Made by a program: the position numbers and the translations under genes. A stretch of DNA of 29,354 nt from RGIG7949 sp045628845 (lineage in GTDB: Bacteria; Bacillota; Clostridia; Oscillospirales; Oscillospiraceae). Under the pieces are notes generated by a model that did no database searches, had not been told where the DNA came from, and worked only from the letters and a program-made list of their open reading frames with translations. The stretch is from contig JAZQQE010000062.1 in NCBI GenBank assembly GCA_045628845.1, positions 1 to 29,354 of the forward strand. The letters are read 5' to 3'. Shown in pieces: positions 20,490 through 28,340 of this stretch (positions are counted from its first letter, which is position 1; each line of letters starts with the position of its first letter).

Positions 20490-22616
20490 ATGAGCGTTCT
20501 TACCGATCTCATCTATGCAGGCTCCAACGCAGTTGCCGGCCTCACCGAGGGTGCCGTGAACGACGCCATCGCCAAGTACGGCGCGGATACCCGCATCGCT
20601 TTCCCCGATACCGCTTACTTCTTCCCCACCATCTACGCCGCGACCGGCGTGAAAGTCACCAAGCTCGGCGACCTGCCCGCCTGCGTCGGCGTTCTCAAGA
20701 GCCTCATCTCCAACAAGGAAGACCTCGGCGAAGCTCTCAACGCCGGTCTCGCCACCGCCGTCGGCGCCGAGATAATCGAGGGTCTCAAATGGCTCAATGA
20801 GAATCCCTACGAGGGCGAGGGCGGCACCGGCTTCGTGCCCGACCCCGTCATCCGCAGCCTCGGCGTGCCCCTCGTCACCGGTGACATCCCCGGCGTCGCC
20901 GTCGTTCTCGGAAGCGCCGAAAAGCCCGCCGAGATGGCTGCCATCGTCAAGGATTACCAGAACAAGGGCATCCTGACCTTCCTCATCGGCGACGTCATAG
21001 ACCAGGCCGCCGCAGAGGGCGTCAAGATGGGTCTTGACTACCGTGTCGTGCCTCTCGGCCACGACGTCACCGCCGTCATCCACGTCGTCACCGTCGCCAT
21101 CCGCGCCGCGCTCATCTTCGGCGCCGTTCCCGCCGGTGACCTCGGCAAGCTGCTCGACTACACCAAGCAGCGCGTCCCCGCCTTCGTCAATACCTTCGGT
21201 CCGCTCAACGAAGTCGTCGTCTCCGCCGGCGCCGGCGCCATCGCGCTCGGCTTCCCCGTCATCGTCGACGTCGACCTCGGCGAGAATCAGGTCCCCGGCG
21301 CTCTCGTCAGCGTCACCGACCACGCCGAGACCGTCAAGACCTCTCTCGAGCTGCGCAACATCAAGATAAAGGTCCGCGAGATCCCCATCCCCGTTGGCTT
21401 CGCCGCCGCTTTCGAGGGCGAGATAATCCGCAAGGCCGATATGCACGTCGAGTTCTGGAACTCCAAGAACCCCACCTGCGAGCTCGTCATCGCCCGTGAC
21501 GCCGCCGAGGTCACCGACCACAAGCTCACCGTCATAGGCGACGATATCGGACCCGACGGCGGCGAGATGGCCCTCGCCACCTTCGTCGAGGTCTGCGGCG
21601 CGAAGATGCAGCCCGACTTCGAGCCCGTCATCGAGCGCAAGATCCACAACTGGTTCAACTACATGGACGGCGTCATGCACACCGGCCAGCGCAACATGTT
21701 CCGCATCCGCGTCTCCAAGGGCGCCTACGAGGCGGGTCTGCGTCTGAAAGACTTTGCAGAGGTCATCTACTGCCAGATCATGGACCAGTTCGCGAGCGTC
21801 GTCGACAAGTGCCAGGTCACTATGATAACCGACCCCGCCAAGGTCGAGGCTCTCCTCGCCGAGACCGCGATGCCGCGCTATCAGCAGCGCGACGAGCGTC
21901 TTGACGCCATGACCGACGACAGCGTCGACACCTTCTACACCTGCATCCTCTGCCAGTCCTTCGCGCCCTCCCACTGCTGCGTCGTCACCCCCGAGCGTCT
22001 CGGTCTCTGCGGCGCTGTCAGCTGGCTCGACGCCAAGGCCACCAAGGAGCTCACCCCGGCCGGTCCCTGCCAGCCCATCCCCAAGGAGGGTCTCATCGAT
22101 GCGCGTCTCGGCGCGTACGATGCCGTCAACAAGGCCGTCAACAGCGCGACCCACGGCGCCGTCGATAACGTGACGCTCTACTCCATTCTTGAAGACCCGA
22201 TGACCAGCTGCGGCTGCTTCGAGTGCATCTGCGGCATCATGCCCGAGGCCAACGGCGTCGTCGTCGTCAACCGCGAGTACGCAGGCATGACCCCGACCGG
22301 CATGACCTTCGGCGAGCTCGCCTCCATGACCGGCGGCGGCGTGCAGACCCCCGGCTTCATGGGTCACGGCCGTCACTTCATCAGCTCCGGCAAGTTCATC
22401 GCCGCCGAGGGCGGCCTCCGCCGCATCGTCTGGATGCCGAAGGAGCTCAAGGACGATGTCGCCGAGCGCGTCAACAAGACCGCGAAGGCGCTCTGGGGCA
22501 TCGACAACTTCGCAGACATGATCTGCGACGAGACCATCGCCACCGACTCCGAGGGGGTCCTCGCGTTCCTTACCGAGAAGGGTCATCCCGCTCTCGATAT
22601 GGACGCCATCATGTAA
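20490..22616 (+). CDS. acsB: Acetyl-CoA synthase (AcsB)
   Basis: A 708-residue full-length bacterial acetyl-CoA synthase; Moorella AcsB is 729. The A-cluster ligands are all visible. Cys485, 488, 497 and 507 bind the 4Fe-4S cluster (TFYTCILCQSF, HCCVV, GLCGA). The Cys-Gly-Cys at 574-576 (MTSCGCFECICG) binds the distal nickel and Cys488 bridges to the proximal nickel. The N-terminal domain that docks CO dehydrogenase is present, unlike in archaeal CdhC. It joins methyl, CO and CoA or runs in reverse. The ATG at 20490 has AGGAGG 8 bases upstream. Codons are uniform and C-ending, suggesting strong expression. No CO dehydrogenase gene accompanies it in this window. Confidence 0.97.
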   Translation: MSVLTDLIYAGSNAVAGLTEGAVNDAIAKYGADTRIAFPDTAYFFPTIYAATGVKVTKLGDLPACVGVLKSLISNKEDLGEALNAGLATAVGAEIIEGLKWLNENPYEGEGGTGFVPDPVIRSLGVPLVTGDIPGVAVVLGSAEKPAEMAAIVKDYQNKGILTFLIGDVIDQAAAEGVKMGLDYRVVPLGHDVTAVIHVVTVAIRAALIFGAVPAGDLGKLLDYTKQRVPAFVNTFGPLNEVVVSAGAGAIALGFPVIVDVDLGENQVPGALVSVTDHAETVKTSLELRNIKIKVREIPIPVGFAAAFEGEIIRKADMHVEFWNSKNPTCELVIARDAAEVTDHKLTVIGDDIGPDGGEMALATFVEVCGAKMQPDFEPVIERKIHNWFNYMDGVMHTGQRNMFRIRVSKGAYEAGLRLKDFAEVIYCQIMDQFASVVDKCQVTMITDPAKVEALLAETAMPRYQQRDERLDAMTDDSVDTFYTCILCQSFAPSHCCVVTPERLGLCGAVSWLDAKATKELTPAGPCQPIPKEGLIDARLGAYDAVNKAVNSATHGAVDNVTLYSILEDPMTSCGCFECICGIMPEANGVVVVNREYAGMTPTGMTFGELASMTGGGVQTPGFMGHGRHFISSGKFIAAEGGLRRIVWMPKELKDDVAERVNKTAKALWGIDNFADMICDETIATDSEGVLAFLTEKGHPALDMDAIM

Positions 22617-22633
22617 GCTCTCCAAAACGTTCG

Positions 22634-22670
22634 GACTGCCGCACCGGGCCCTGCGCCCGCTGCGGCAGTC
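22634..22670 (+). other. Strong intercistronic hairpin without U-tract, acsB-acsV
   Basis: GACTGCCGCA (22634-22643) and TGCGGCAGTC (22661-22670) form a perfect 10-bp stem, and the loop holds a further GGGC/GCCC pairing. The downstream bases are TGCAAAAC, so there is no U-run. It may stabilise the 3' end of the acs mRNA or damp expression of acsV rather than terminate fully. Confidence 0.7.
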
Positions 22671-22688
22671 TGCAAAACGAGGATCATC

Positions 22689-24611
22689 ATGCCCGAACTT
22701 ACTTTCAGGACCGGCGAAGGCGAGACCCGTATCTTCGCTTCGCCCGGCGAGACCATCATGAGCGCGGCACGCAAGGCCAACGTCGCCATCGACGCGCCCT
22801 GCTCCGGCAACGGACTTTGCGGCAAGTGCCGCGTCCTCGTCGTCTCGGGGCAGACCGAATCGCCTCCGCCGCGCCACTTTACTCAGGAAGAATACGACCG
22901 GGGCTGGCGTCTCGCGTGCGAGACCTCGGCTCTGACCGACTGCATAATAGACGTGCCGGACATCGCCTCGGCCTACCGCAGCAGGATGAAGACGGCTGAC
23001 CTCTCCTCCGGGGAGGAGCTTGAAGTCTTCCGCGCCGTGGGCAGAGCGCTCGACGGCGCGGGCCTCGGCGTGGACTCCGGCGTGAGCGTCGTCACCGTCA
23101 CGATGGAGCCCCCGCAGGCGGGGGACGGCCTGCCCGACAACGAGCGGCTCTCCCGCGCCATCGGCGACACGCTCGGCTGCGCCGACCCGGAGATCCCCGC
23201 ATTCTGCGTCATGAAGCTCCCGGAGCTCATGCGCGGAGCGGACTACACTCTCAAATGCGTCACAGAGCGCGCCGGCGAAAGCGTGCGCGTTCTCGACGTA
23301 CTGCCTCCCGACGACTGTCTGCCCCCCGCGGGTCTCGCCGTCGACATCGGCACGACGACCGTCGCCGTCATCCTCGCGGACCTCACGACGGGCGCGGTGC
23401 TCGCAAAGGCGAGCTCCGGCAACGGGCAGATACGCTACGGCGCGGACGTTATAAACCGCATCGTCGAGCAGGGCCGACCCGGCGGCAGGGAGAGGCTGCA
23501 GGACGCCGTCATAAAAGAGACGCTCCTGCCCGTCATCGACGCCGTGTGCGCCGAATCCGGCATCCCCAAATCACGAATTTACAAGGTCTCCCTCGCGGGC
23601 AACACCACGATGGAGCATCTTCTCCTCGGCGTCAGCGCCGAATATCTCCGCACGGAGCCCTACGTTCCCGCCTTCTTCGCCGCGGCGCCCTTCGACCCCG
23701 CGCTCATCGGAGTCGCGCTCGCGCCCTCGTGCGTGATGACTCCCGCGCCCAACATCGGAAGCTACGTCGGCGGCGACATCACCTCCGGCGCACTCGCCTC
23801 GATGATATGGGATTCCGACGGGCCCGACATGCTCATCGACCTCGGCACTAACGGCGAGATAGTCTTCGGCGGGCGTGAATTCCTCATGGCCTGCGCCTGC
23901 TCGGCAGGTCCCGCCTTCGAGGGCGGCGACATAAGCTGCGGCATGCGCGCGACGGACGGCGCGATAGAAAAGGCCGCCATCGATCCGAAGACCATGGAGC
24001 CCTCTTTCAGCGTCATCGGCGGCGGAGCGCCCGTCGGCGTCTGCGGAAGCGGGATAATCGACCTCATAGCGAGCCTCTTCTCGGGCGGCATCATCAACGG
24101 CAAGGGCCGCTTCGTCCGCGAGGGACGGCGCATCGCGCGCGATGAATACGGCGCGGGGTACGTTCTCGCTTTCGAGGACGAATCCGGCACGGGGCGCCGC
24201 CTCGTGCTCGGAGAGACGGACATCGAGAGCTTCATAAGGGCCAAGGGCGCGGTCTTCTCCGCGGTCATGACCCTCATCTCCTCGCTCGGCTTCACGGCCT
24301 CCGACCTGCGGCACATCAGCGTCGCGGGCGGCATAGGCAGCGGCATCAACATCAAAAACGCCATCGCCATCGGTATGCTCCCCGACCTGCCGCTCGAGCA
24401 CTACGAATACATCGGCAACTCCTCGCTGACCGGGATGTGGGCGGACCTCGTCTCGCGCCCCGCGGCGGAGAAGCTGCGCGAGCTCTCGCGCTCGATGACC
24501 TACATCGAGCTCTCCACCGAGCCCGGATACATGGACGCCTTCGTCGCCTCCTGCTTCCTGCCGCACACGGATGCGTCGCTGTTCCCGTCCGTCACGGGAG
24601 GTGCGAAATGA
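22689..24611 (+). CDS. acsV: Reductive activator of the corrinoid protein (RACo/AcsV)
   Basis: A 640-residue two-part protein. The N-terminal 2Fe-2S ferredoxin domain has Cys38, 44, 47 and 77 (PCSGNGLCGKCRV and RLACET). After a linker, an ASKHA-type ATPase domain starts near 211 with GLAVDIGTTTVAVILADL and continues with SLAGNTTMEHLLLG, LIDLGTNGEIVF and SVAGGIGSGINI. This matches RACo of Carboxydothermus, which uses ATP to push an electron onto the corrinoid iron-sulfur protein when its cobalt has fallen to the inactive Co(II) state. It therefore serves AcsCD made by the same operon. A weak GAGGA precedes the ATG by 6 bases. It overlaps the next gene by 4 bases (ATGA). Confidence 0.92.
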   Translation: MPELTFRTGEGETRIFASPGETIMSAARKANVAIDAPCSGNGLCGKCRVLVVSGQTESPPPRHFTQEEYDRGWRLACETSALTDCIIDVPDIASAYRSRMKTADLSSGEELEVFRAVGRALDGAGLGVDSGVSVVTVTMEPPQAGDGLPDNERLSRAIGDTLGCADPEIPAFCVMKLPELMRGADYTLKCVTERAGESVRVLDVLPPDDCLPPAGLAVDIGTTTVAVILADLTTGAVLAKASSGNGQIRYGADVINRIVEQGRPGGRERLQDAVIKETLLPVIDAVCAESGIPKSRIYKVSLAGNTTMEHLLLGVSAEYLRTEPYVPAFFAAAPFDPALIGVALAPSCVMTPAPNIGSYVGGDITSGALASMIWDSDGPDMLIDLGTNGEIVFGGREFLMACACSAGPAFEGGDISCGMRATDGAIEKAAIDPKTMEPSFSVIGGGAPVGVCGSGIIDLIASLFSGGIINGKGRFVREGRRIARDEYGAGYVLAFEDESGTGRRLVLGETDIESFIRAKGAVFSAVMTLISSLGFTASDLRHISVAGGIGSGINIKNAIAIGMLPDLPLEHYEYIGNSSLTGMWADLVSRPAAEKLRELSRSMTYIELSTEPGYMDAFVASCFLPHTDASLFPSVTGGAK

Positions 24612-25222
24612 TCAATCAGAAGGAAGAAGCGCCGCTCGCCGTCTACACGGAGCGCTATGCCGCGCTCGACCCCGCCTCCGCCGCCGCGCGCTGCGGCGCT
24701 GGGTTTGACGGCGCCGCCTTTACCATGACGCTGCTCAGCTTCCCCCTGCGCCTGACGTGGCCGGAGGGACTCATCGAGCCTCCTTCCGGAGCACCCGCCT
24801 CGCTGTCCTCGAACGCCGTGCGCATACTCCTGCTCCGCTACGTCTGCGAGGGCGTCAGCGCACCGGGTACGGGGCGCTTCCTCGTCTACCGCGAACTCCC
24901 GTGGGGCGCGGTGTACGACGCCAACTTTCAGGGGCGCTGCATAAAGAGGCTCGCGTTCACCTTTGCGAGCAAGGCCGACGGCTTTCGCCGCGCCTGCCTC
25001 GCCGTCGGCGCCGCTGAGCTGACGCTGCCGGACGTTTCCTTTGAGCTTGCCTTCCTCGGCGGGCTCCGCGTGAGGCTCGTCCTGCGCGAGGGCGACGCGG
25101 AATTCCCGCCCACCTCGCAGTTCATGTTTTCCGACAATTTCGTAACAGCCTTTACCGCAGAGGACGTCGCCGTCGTCGGTGACGTGGTGATAAACATACT
25201 GCGCGAGCTCGCAAAGCGCTGA
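24608..25222 (+). CDS. DUF3786-type protein of Wood-Ljungdahl clusters
   Basis: A 204-residue protein without membrane segments or cysteine clusters. The arrangement (an N-terminal helix AVYTERYAALDPASAAARCG, a strand region with LLRYVCEG, the segment GRFLVYRELPWGAVYDANFQG, and a C-terminal PPTSQFMFSDNFVTAFTAEDVAVVGDVV) is what I recall of DUF3786 proteins, which often travel with CO dehydrogenase/acetyl-CoA synthase or corrinoid methyltransferase genes. Function is unknown. Coupling to acsV by an ATGA overlap, with GGAGG 7 bases before the ATG, suggests a role in corrinoid protein activation or folding; this is inference. The family call is from memory of its style. Confidence 0.65.
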   Translation: MINQKEEAPLAVYTERYAALDPASAAARCGAGFDGAAFTMTLLSFPLRLTWPEGLIEPPSGAPASLSSNAVRILLLRYVCEGVSAPGTGRFLVYRELPWGAVYDANFQGRCIKRLAFTFASKADGFRRACLAVGAAELTLPDVSFELAFLGGLRVRLVLREGDAEFPPTSQFMFSDNFVTAFTAEDVAVVGDVVINILRELAKR

Positions 25223-25247
25223 GCCGCGCAGACGGATACTTTTTTAC

Positions 25248-25724
25248 ATGAGCACCTGCTGTTTTACGGGGCACCGTGACCTCCCTCCCGGGAGCGAAAA
25301 ATCGATATCCGCCGAGCTCGACCGTGCCTTGCGCGCGGCGTACAGCCACGGCTATACGGACTTCTGGGCCGGGGGCGCGCTCGGCTTCGACACGCTCGCC
25401 GAGGAGGCCGTTCTGCGCCTGCGCGACGAGTTTCCCTCGGTCCGGCTCCTGCTCGCCCTGCCCTGCCCGCAGCAGGCGGACGGCTGGACGCGCGCGGCGA
25501 GAAGGCACTACGACGACATCCGCCTCGCGGCAGACGAGGTGTACTACGCCTCGGATACGTGGAACAAATTCTGCATGAGCGTGCGGAACCGCCACATGGT
25601 CGACCGTTCCGACTTCGTCATCTGCTACTTTTCCGGCGAAGAGGGCGGCACCGCCAATACCGTAAAATACGCCCTCTCTCTCGGGAGGCGCGTCATAAAT
25701 ATCGCAGACCAAATTGATAATTGA
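25248..25724 (+). CDS. SLOG-domain protein, DUF1273/YpsA-like
   Basis: A 158-residue Rossmann-type protein of the SLOG superfamily. The start CCFTGHRDLP and the glycine-rich turn WAGGALGFDTLAEEAVLRLR are the nucleotide-binding parts typical of DUF1273/YpsA. Further family blocks are LLALPCPQQADGW, RNRHMVDRSDFVICYF and GGTANTVKYALSLGRRVINI. SLOG proteins bind nucleotides or their derivatives; YpsA itself affects cell division in Bacillus, but a function here cannot be assigned. It lies 25 bases after the DUF3786 gene with no terminator between, so it probably shares the acs transcript. The Shine-Dalgarno before the ATG is poor, so its translation may be low. Confidence 0.85.
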   Translation: MSTCCFTGHRDLPPGSEKSISAELDRALRAAYSHGYTDFWAGGALGFDTLAEEAVLRLRDEFPSVRLLLALPCPQQADGWTRAARRHYDDIRLAADEVYYASDTWNKFCMSVRNRHMVDRSDFVICYFSGEEGGTANTVKYALSLGRRVINIADQIDN

Positions 25725-25738
25725 ACGGAGATGTAAGC

Positions 25739-26863
25739 ATGAGTTACTACGGAGAAAACTTCCCCAAGCTCGGCTTCGGTCTTATGCGTCTGCCCACCAA
25801 GGGCGGCGGCGATTCCGACGTCGATATCGAGCTCGTCAAGAAAATGGTTGACCTCTTCTTCTCGCGCGGCTTCAACTACTTCGACACCGCTTTCCTGTAT
25901 CACGGCGGCAAGTCCGAGGAGGCTTTCCGCGAGGCGGTCGTGAAGCGCTATCCCCGCGAGAGCTATCACATCGTCGACAAGATGCCCCTGTGGAACGTCA
26001 ACGGCCCCGCAGACTATGAAAAGATCTTCCAGACCCAGCTCGAGCGCACCGGCCTGGAATACTTCGACCTCTATTATCTGCACGGCATAGGCGCCGACCG
26101 CCTCGAGACCATCGACAAAACGGGCGGCTGGGAATTCCTGCGCGGACTCAAGGAGCGCGGACTGGCCAAGCATATCGGCTTCTCCTATCACTCCCCCGCC
26201 GAGCCCCTCGACAAGATACTCGACGAGCACCCCGAGGTCGAGGTCGTGCAGCTTCAGATCAACTACTACGACTGGGACACCGAGACCGTCCAGGCGCGCC
26301 GCTGCTATGAGGTCGCGCGCAAGCACGGCGTCGGCATAGTCATCATGGAGCCCGTGCGCGGCGGCGCTCTCGCCGTCATGCAGCCGGAGATGGCAAAGAA
26401 GTTCAAGGACTACAATCCCGACGCCTCCGTCGCCTCCTGGGCGCTCCGCTGGGCCGCCTCCCTCGACGGACTCACCACGGTGCTCTCCGGCATGTCCGAC
26501 CTCGAGCAGGTCGAGGACAACACGAAGACGATGATGGACTTCAAGCCCATCACCGACGAGGAGAGAAAGATAATCGACGAGGTCGTCGCCGACTACAAGA
26601 AGGTCCCGACCATCAACTGCACGGGCTGCAAATACTGCGTCAACTCCTGCCCGATGGAGATAAACACCCCGTCCATCCTCAAGCTCCTCAACGAGTACAA
26701 TCTTTTCCGCAGCCTCGCCTCCAACAAGAGGCTCTACAACATGAACACCCAGCGCGGCGGCAAGGCGAGCGACTGCGTCAACTGCCGCGAATGCGAGAAC
26801 CACTGCCCGCAGAACCTGCCCATCACCGACCTTCTCGTGCAGGCGGCCAACCTCTTCGAATAA
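25739..26863 (+). CDS. Aldo/keto reductase with C-terminal double 4Fe-4S domain
   Basis: A 374-residue fusion of an aldo/keto reductase barrel and a ferredoxin-like tail. The catalytic tetrad is complete: Asp49, Tyr54, Lys81 and His115 (FDTAFLYHGG, VDKMP, YYLHG). The tail has two CX2CX2CX3CP motifs (CTGCKYCVNSCP and CVNCRECENHCP), each able to bind a 4Fe-4S cluster. Proteins of this build are common in Clostridia; their substrates are mostly unknown, and the clusters suggest electron transfer with ferredoxin instead of, or as well as, NAD(P)H. CGGAG lies 8 bases before the ATG. It is 14 bases after the SLOG gene and is followed by the first terminator since the acs promoter, so it may be the last gene of that operon. 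Confidence 0.92.
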   Translation: MSYYGENFPKLGFGLMRLPTKGGGDSDVDIELVKKMVDLFFSRGFNYFDTAFLYHGGKSEEAFREAVVKRYPRESYHIVDKMPLWNVNGPADYEKIFQTQLERTGLEYFDLYYLHGIGADRLETIDKTGGWEFLRGLKERGLAKHIGFSYHSPAEPLDKILDEHPEVEVVQLQINYYDWDTETVQARRCYEVARKHGVGIVIMEPVRGGALAVMQPEMAKKFKDYNPDASVASWALRWAASLDGLTTVLSGMSDLEQVEDNTKTMMDFKPITDEERKIIDEVVADYKKVPTINCTGCKYCVNSCPMEINTPSILKLLNEYNLFRSLASNKRLYNMNTQRGGKASDCVNCRECENHCPQNLPITDLLVQAANLFE

Positions 26864-26878
26864 GACCCCGAATAAAGC

Positions 26879-26915
26879 AAAAAGCAGCTTCCGGACTTCC
26901 GGAAGCTGCTTTTTT
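26879..26915. terminator. Bidirectional intrinsic terminator
   Basis: Perfect 13-bp arms AGCAGCTTCCGGA and TCCGGAAGCTGCT around a CT loop, with AAAAA before and TTTTTT after. It closes the acs-to-aldo/keto reductase transcript on the plus strand and the TSCPD gene on the minus strand. Confidence 0.93.
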
Positions 26916-26925
26916 CACGCCTGTG

Positions 26926-27174
26926 TTACTGCGCGTTTATCTTTTTCAGCGCCTGCGCGAGCTGGTCGGGGCAGGAGGTCGGCTTGAAGCCGCAGCGGAT
27001 GCCGTCGAGCCTCGCGATGACGTCCTCGATCTTCATCCCCTCGGTCAGCTTCGAAATTCCCTGCAAATTGCCGGAGCACCCTCCGACAAAGCTCACGTTG
27101 TTGACGATGCCGTCGTCCACGTCGATGTATATCTTCCGGGAGCACGTTCCCTGAGTCAGGTATTCATACTGCAT
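26926..27174 (-). CDS. TSCPD-domain small protein (TIGR03905-type)
   Basis: An 82-residue protein named after its C-terminal motif TSCPDQL. The rest is typical of the free-standing family: a start region TQGTCSRKIYIDVDDG, then NNVSFVGGCSGNLQGISKLT and GIRCGFKPTSCPD. Four cysteines (in GTCS, GGCSG, IRCG and TSCPD) could bind a metal. The same domain occurs at the C-terminus of some B12-dependent ribonucleotide reductases, but the role of the stand-alone form is unknown. I chose the ATG at 27174, with GGAG 8 bases upstream; a longer frame to 27216 overlaps the promoter. Confidence 0.87.
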   Translation of the reverse strand: MQYEYLTQGTCSRKIYIDVDDGIVNNVSFVGGCSGNLQGISKLTEGMKIEDVIARLDGIRCGFKPTSCPDQLAQALKKINAQ

Positions 27175-27206
27175 ATCTCTTTCTCCTTCGTACTTGCTTT
27201 GACATG

Positions 27207-27235
27207 ATTTTATCACATACTCCGCCCCTCTTCAA
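27207..27235 (-). promoter_or_regulatory. Sigma-A promoter of the TSCPD gene
   Basis: Minus-strand TTGAAG (27235-27230), 17-base spacer, TAAAAT (27212-27207), about 33 bases before the ATG. It overlaps the candidate spoIIP promoter on the other strand. Confidence 0.6.
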
Positions 27236-27244
27236 GCATATAAT
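27214..27244 (+). promoter_or_regulatory. Candidate sigma-E-type promoter of spoIIP
   Basis: CATATAAT at 27237-27244 is one base off the Bacillus sigma-E -10 consensus CATACAAT. A weaker -35 (CACATACT, 27214-27221) is 15 bases upstream. SpoIIP is a mother-cell sigma-E gene in Bacillus, so this fits. It could also serve sigma-A (CATATAAT contains TATAAT). Confidence 0.4.
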
Positions 27245-27265
27245 CCTGAGAAAGGCGGTGGTAAG

Positions 27266-28288
27266 GTGTCACGCAAGGCTCTGCGCAGAGCGCTTCTCGC
27301 GCTGCTTGCGTTCTCGGTTTGTATAAGGCTCGCGGCCTCCCCCGCCGCGGCGCACGGAGCTGAGACCGTACTCGGCACTCTGCGCTCGAGCGAGACGGTC
27401 GCACGGCTCGCGCTCGGCTACTTCGGCCCGCTCGTCACACCCGCGCCGTCAGCAGCGCCGGAAGCGGAGCAGGTCCCGGAGCGCGCGGCGCACTTTGCGG
27501 AGAGCGCGGCGCTCCCCTCCCCGACCCCGTCCGTGACGGTACACGCCCCGGCGCGGGTACTGAAGGCCTCCGCGCCCGTGCCGTCAGAGCGGCACACGAT
27601 CCCGCTCCTCAACAAGACGTCATACGAGCCCGACGTGGCGGCTCTTCTGAAGGCGGGCCCGTCCTTTTCCCTCGCGCCTGAGGGCCCGCAGATCCTCATC
27701 GTGCACACGCACGGCAGCGAGGCCTACTGCGGCACGGAGGGCTCGCGCACGACCGACACGGAGCAAAACGTCGTCCACATCGGCGACGTGCTCGCAGACG
27801 AGCTCGCCGCGCGCGGCTTTTGCGTCCTGCACGACCGCACGATGCACGACGACCCGACGTACAGCGGCTCCTACGGACGCTCGCTCGCCTCGATGGAGAG
27901 CGTGCTCGCCGAGCACCCGGAGCTCACGGTCATCATAGACGTGCACCGCGACTCCGTCACGCTCTCTGACGGCACGCGCTGGCGCAGCGCCTTCGGGGAC
28001 GATGCCTCGCAGGTCATGCTGATTGCGACAAACGGCGAGAACGGCCTCGAGCACCCGGACTGGCTCGAAAACTTCAAGTTCGCGCTCCGGCTCCAGGCCT
28101 CGATGGAGGATAAGTACCCCGGGCTCGCGCGGCCGCTCTGCCTGAGCGGCGAGCGCTACAATCAGCAGGCCGCGCCGGGCTGCCTCATACTCGAGGTGGG
28201 GACGGACGGCAACACGCTCGCAGAGGCCGAGAACGCCGTGAAGCTCTTCGCGGACGCGGCGGCGGAGGTTCTCGCGGCGATGGCATGA
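27266..28288 (+). CDS. spoIIP: Stage II sporulation protein P (SpoIIP)
   Basis: A 340-residue exported peptidoglycan hydrolase of the mother cell, part of the SpoIID-SpoIIM-SpoIIP engulfment machine. An N-terminal hydrophobic segment (about 7-29) is a signal or anchor; a Pro/Ala-rich linker (60-105) follows. The catalytic domain has ILIVHTHGSEAY (143-154), with His147 and Glu152 as zinc ligands, and DVHRDS with His227. The conserved segments SYGRSLASMESVL and LSGERYNQQAAPGCLILEVG complete the family picture. SpoIIP cuts the amide link and the glycan strand of septal peptidoglycan. The start is GTG, preceded by AAGGCGG and GGTGG. This gene shows the organism, or its recent ancestor, makes endospores. 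Confidence 0.93.
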   Translation: MSRKALRRALLALLAFSVCIRLAASPAAAHGAETVLGTLRSSETVARLALGYFGPLVTPAPSAAPEAEQVPERAAHFAESAALPSPTPSVTVHAPARVLKASAPVPSERHTIPLLNKTSYEPDVAALLKAGPSFSLAPEGPQILIVHTHGSEAYCGTEGSRTTDTEQNVVHIGDVLADELAARGFCVLHDRTMHDDPTYSGSYGRSLASMESVLAEHPELTVIIDVHRDSVTLSDGTRWRSAFGDDASQVMLIATNGENGLEHPDWLENFKFALRLQASMEDKYPGLARPLCLSGERYNQQAAPGCLILEVGTDGNTLAEAENAVKLFADAAAEVLAAMA

Positions 28289-28327
28289 AAAAAAGACCGC
28301 CTCACGGAGCTTGCCGTGAAGCGGTCT
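28287..28327 (-). terminator. Intrinsic terminator of the membrane-protein gene
   Basis: Arms AGACCGC and GCGGTCT, extended by CTCACGG/CCGTGA, form a 14-bp imperfect stem; leftward it is followed by seven U residues. On the plus strand it lies just after the spoIIP stop and could also halt that transcript, though the following T-run is poor. Confidence 0.82.
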
Positions 28328-28340
28328 CTGTCTTCCGGAT

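Noticed and set aside
22634..22670. Reading the acsB-acsV hairpin as the operon terminator.
   Set aside because: There is no U-tract, and acsV serves the same pathway; it was kept as a non-terminating hairpin.
20421..22877. An 818-codon open frame on the minus strand opposite acsB.
   Set aside because: It is antisense to a clear AcsB with all catalytic cysteines. Biased C-ending codons remove stops on the opposite strand, and the translation is Asp/Gly/Val-rich with no family motif.
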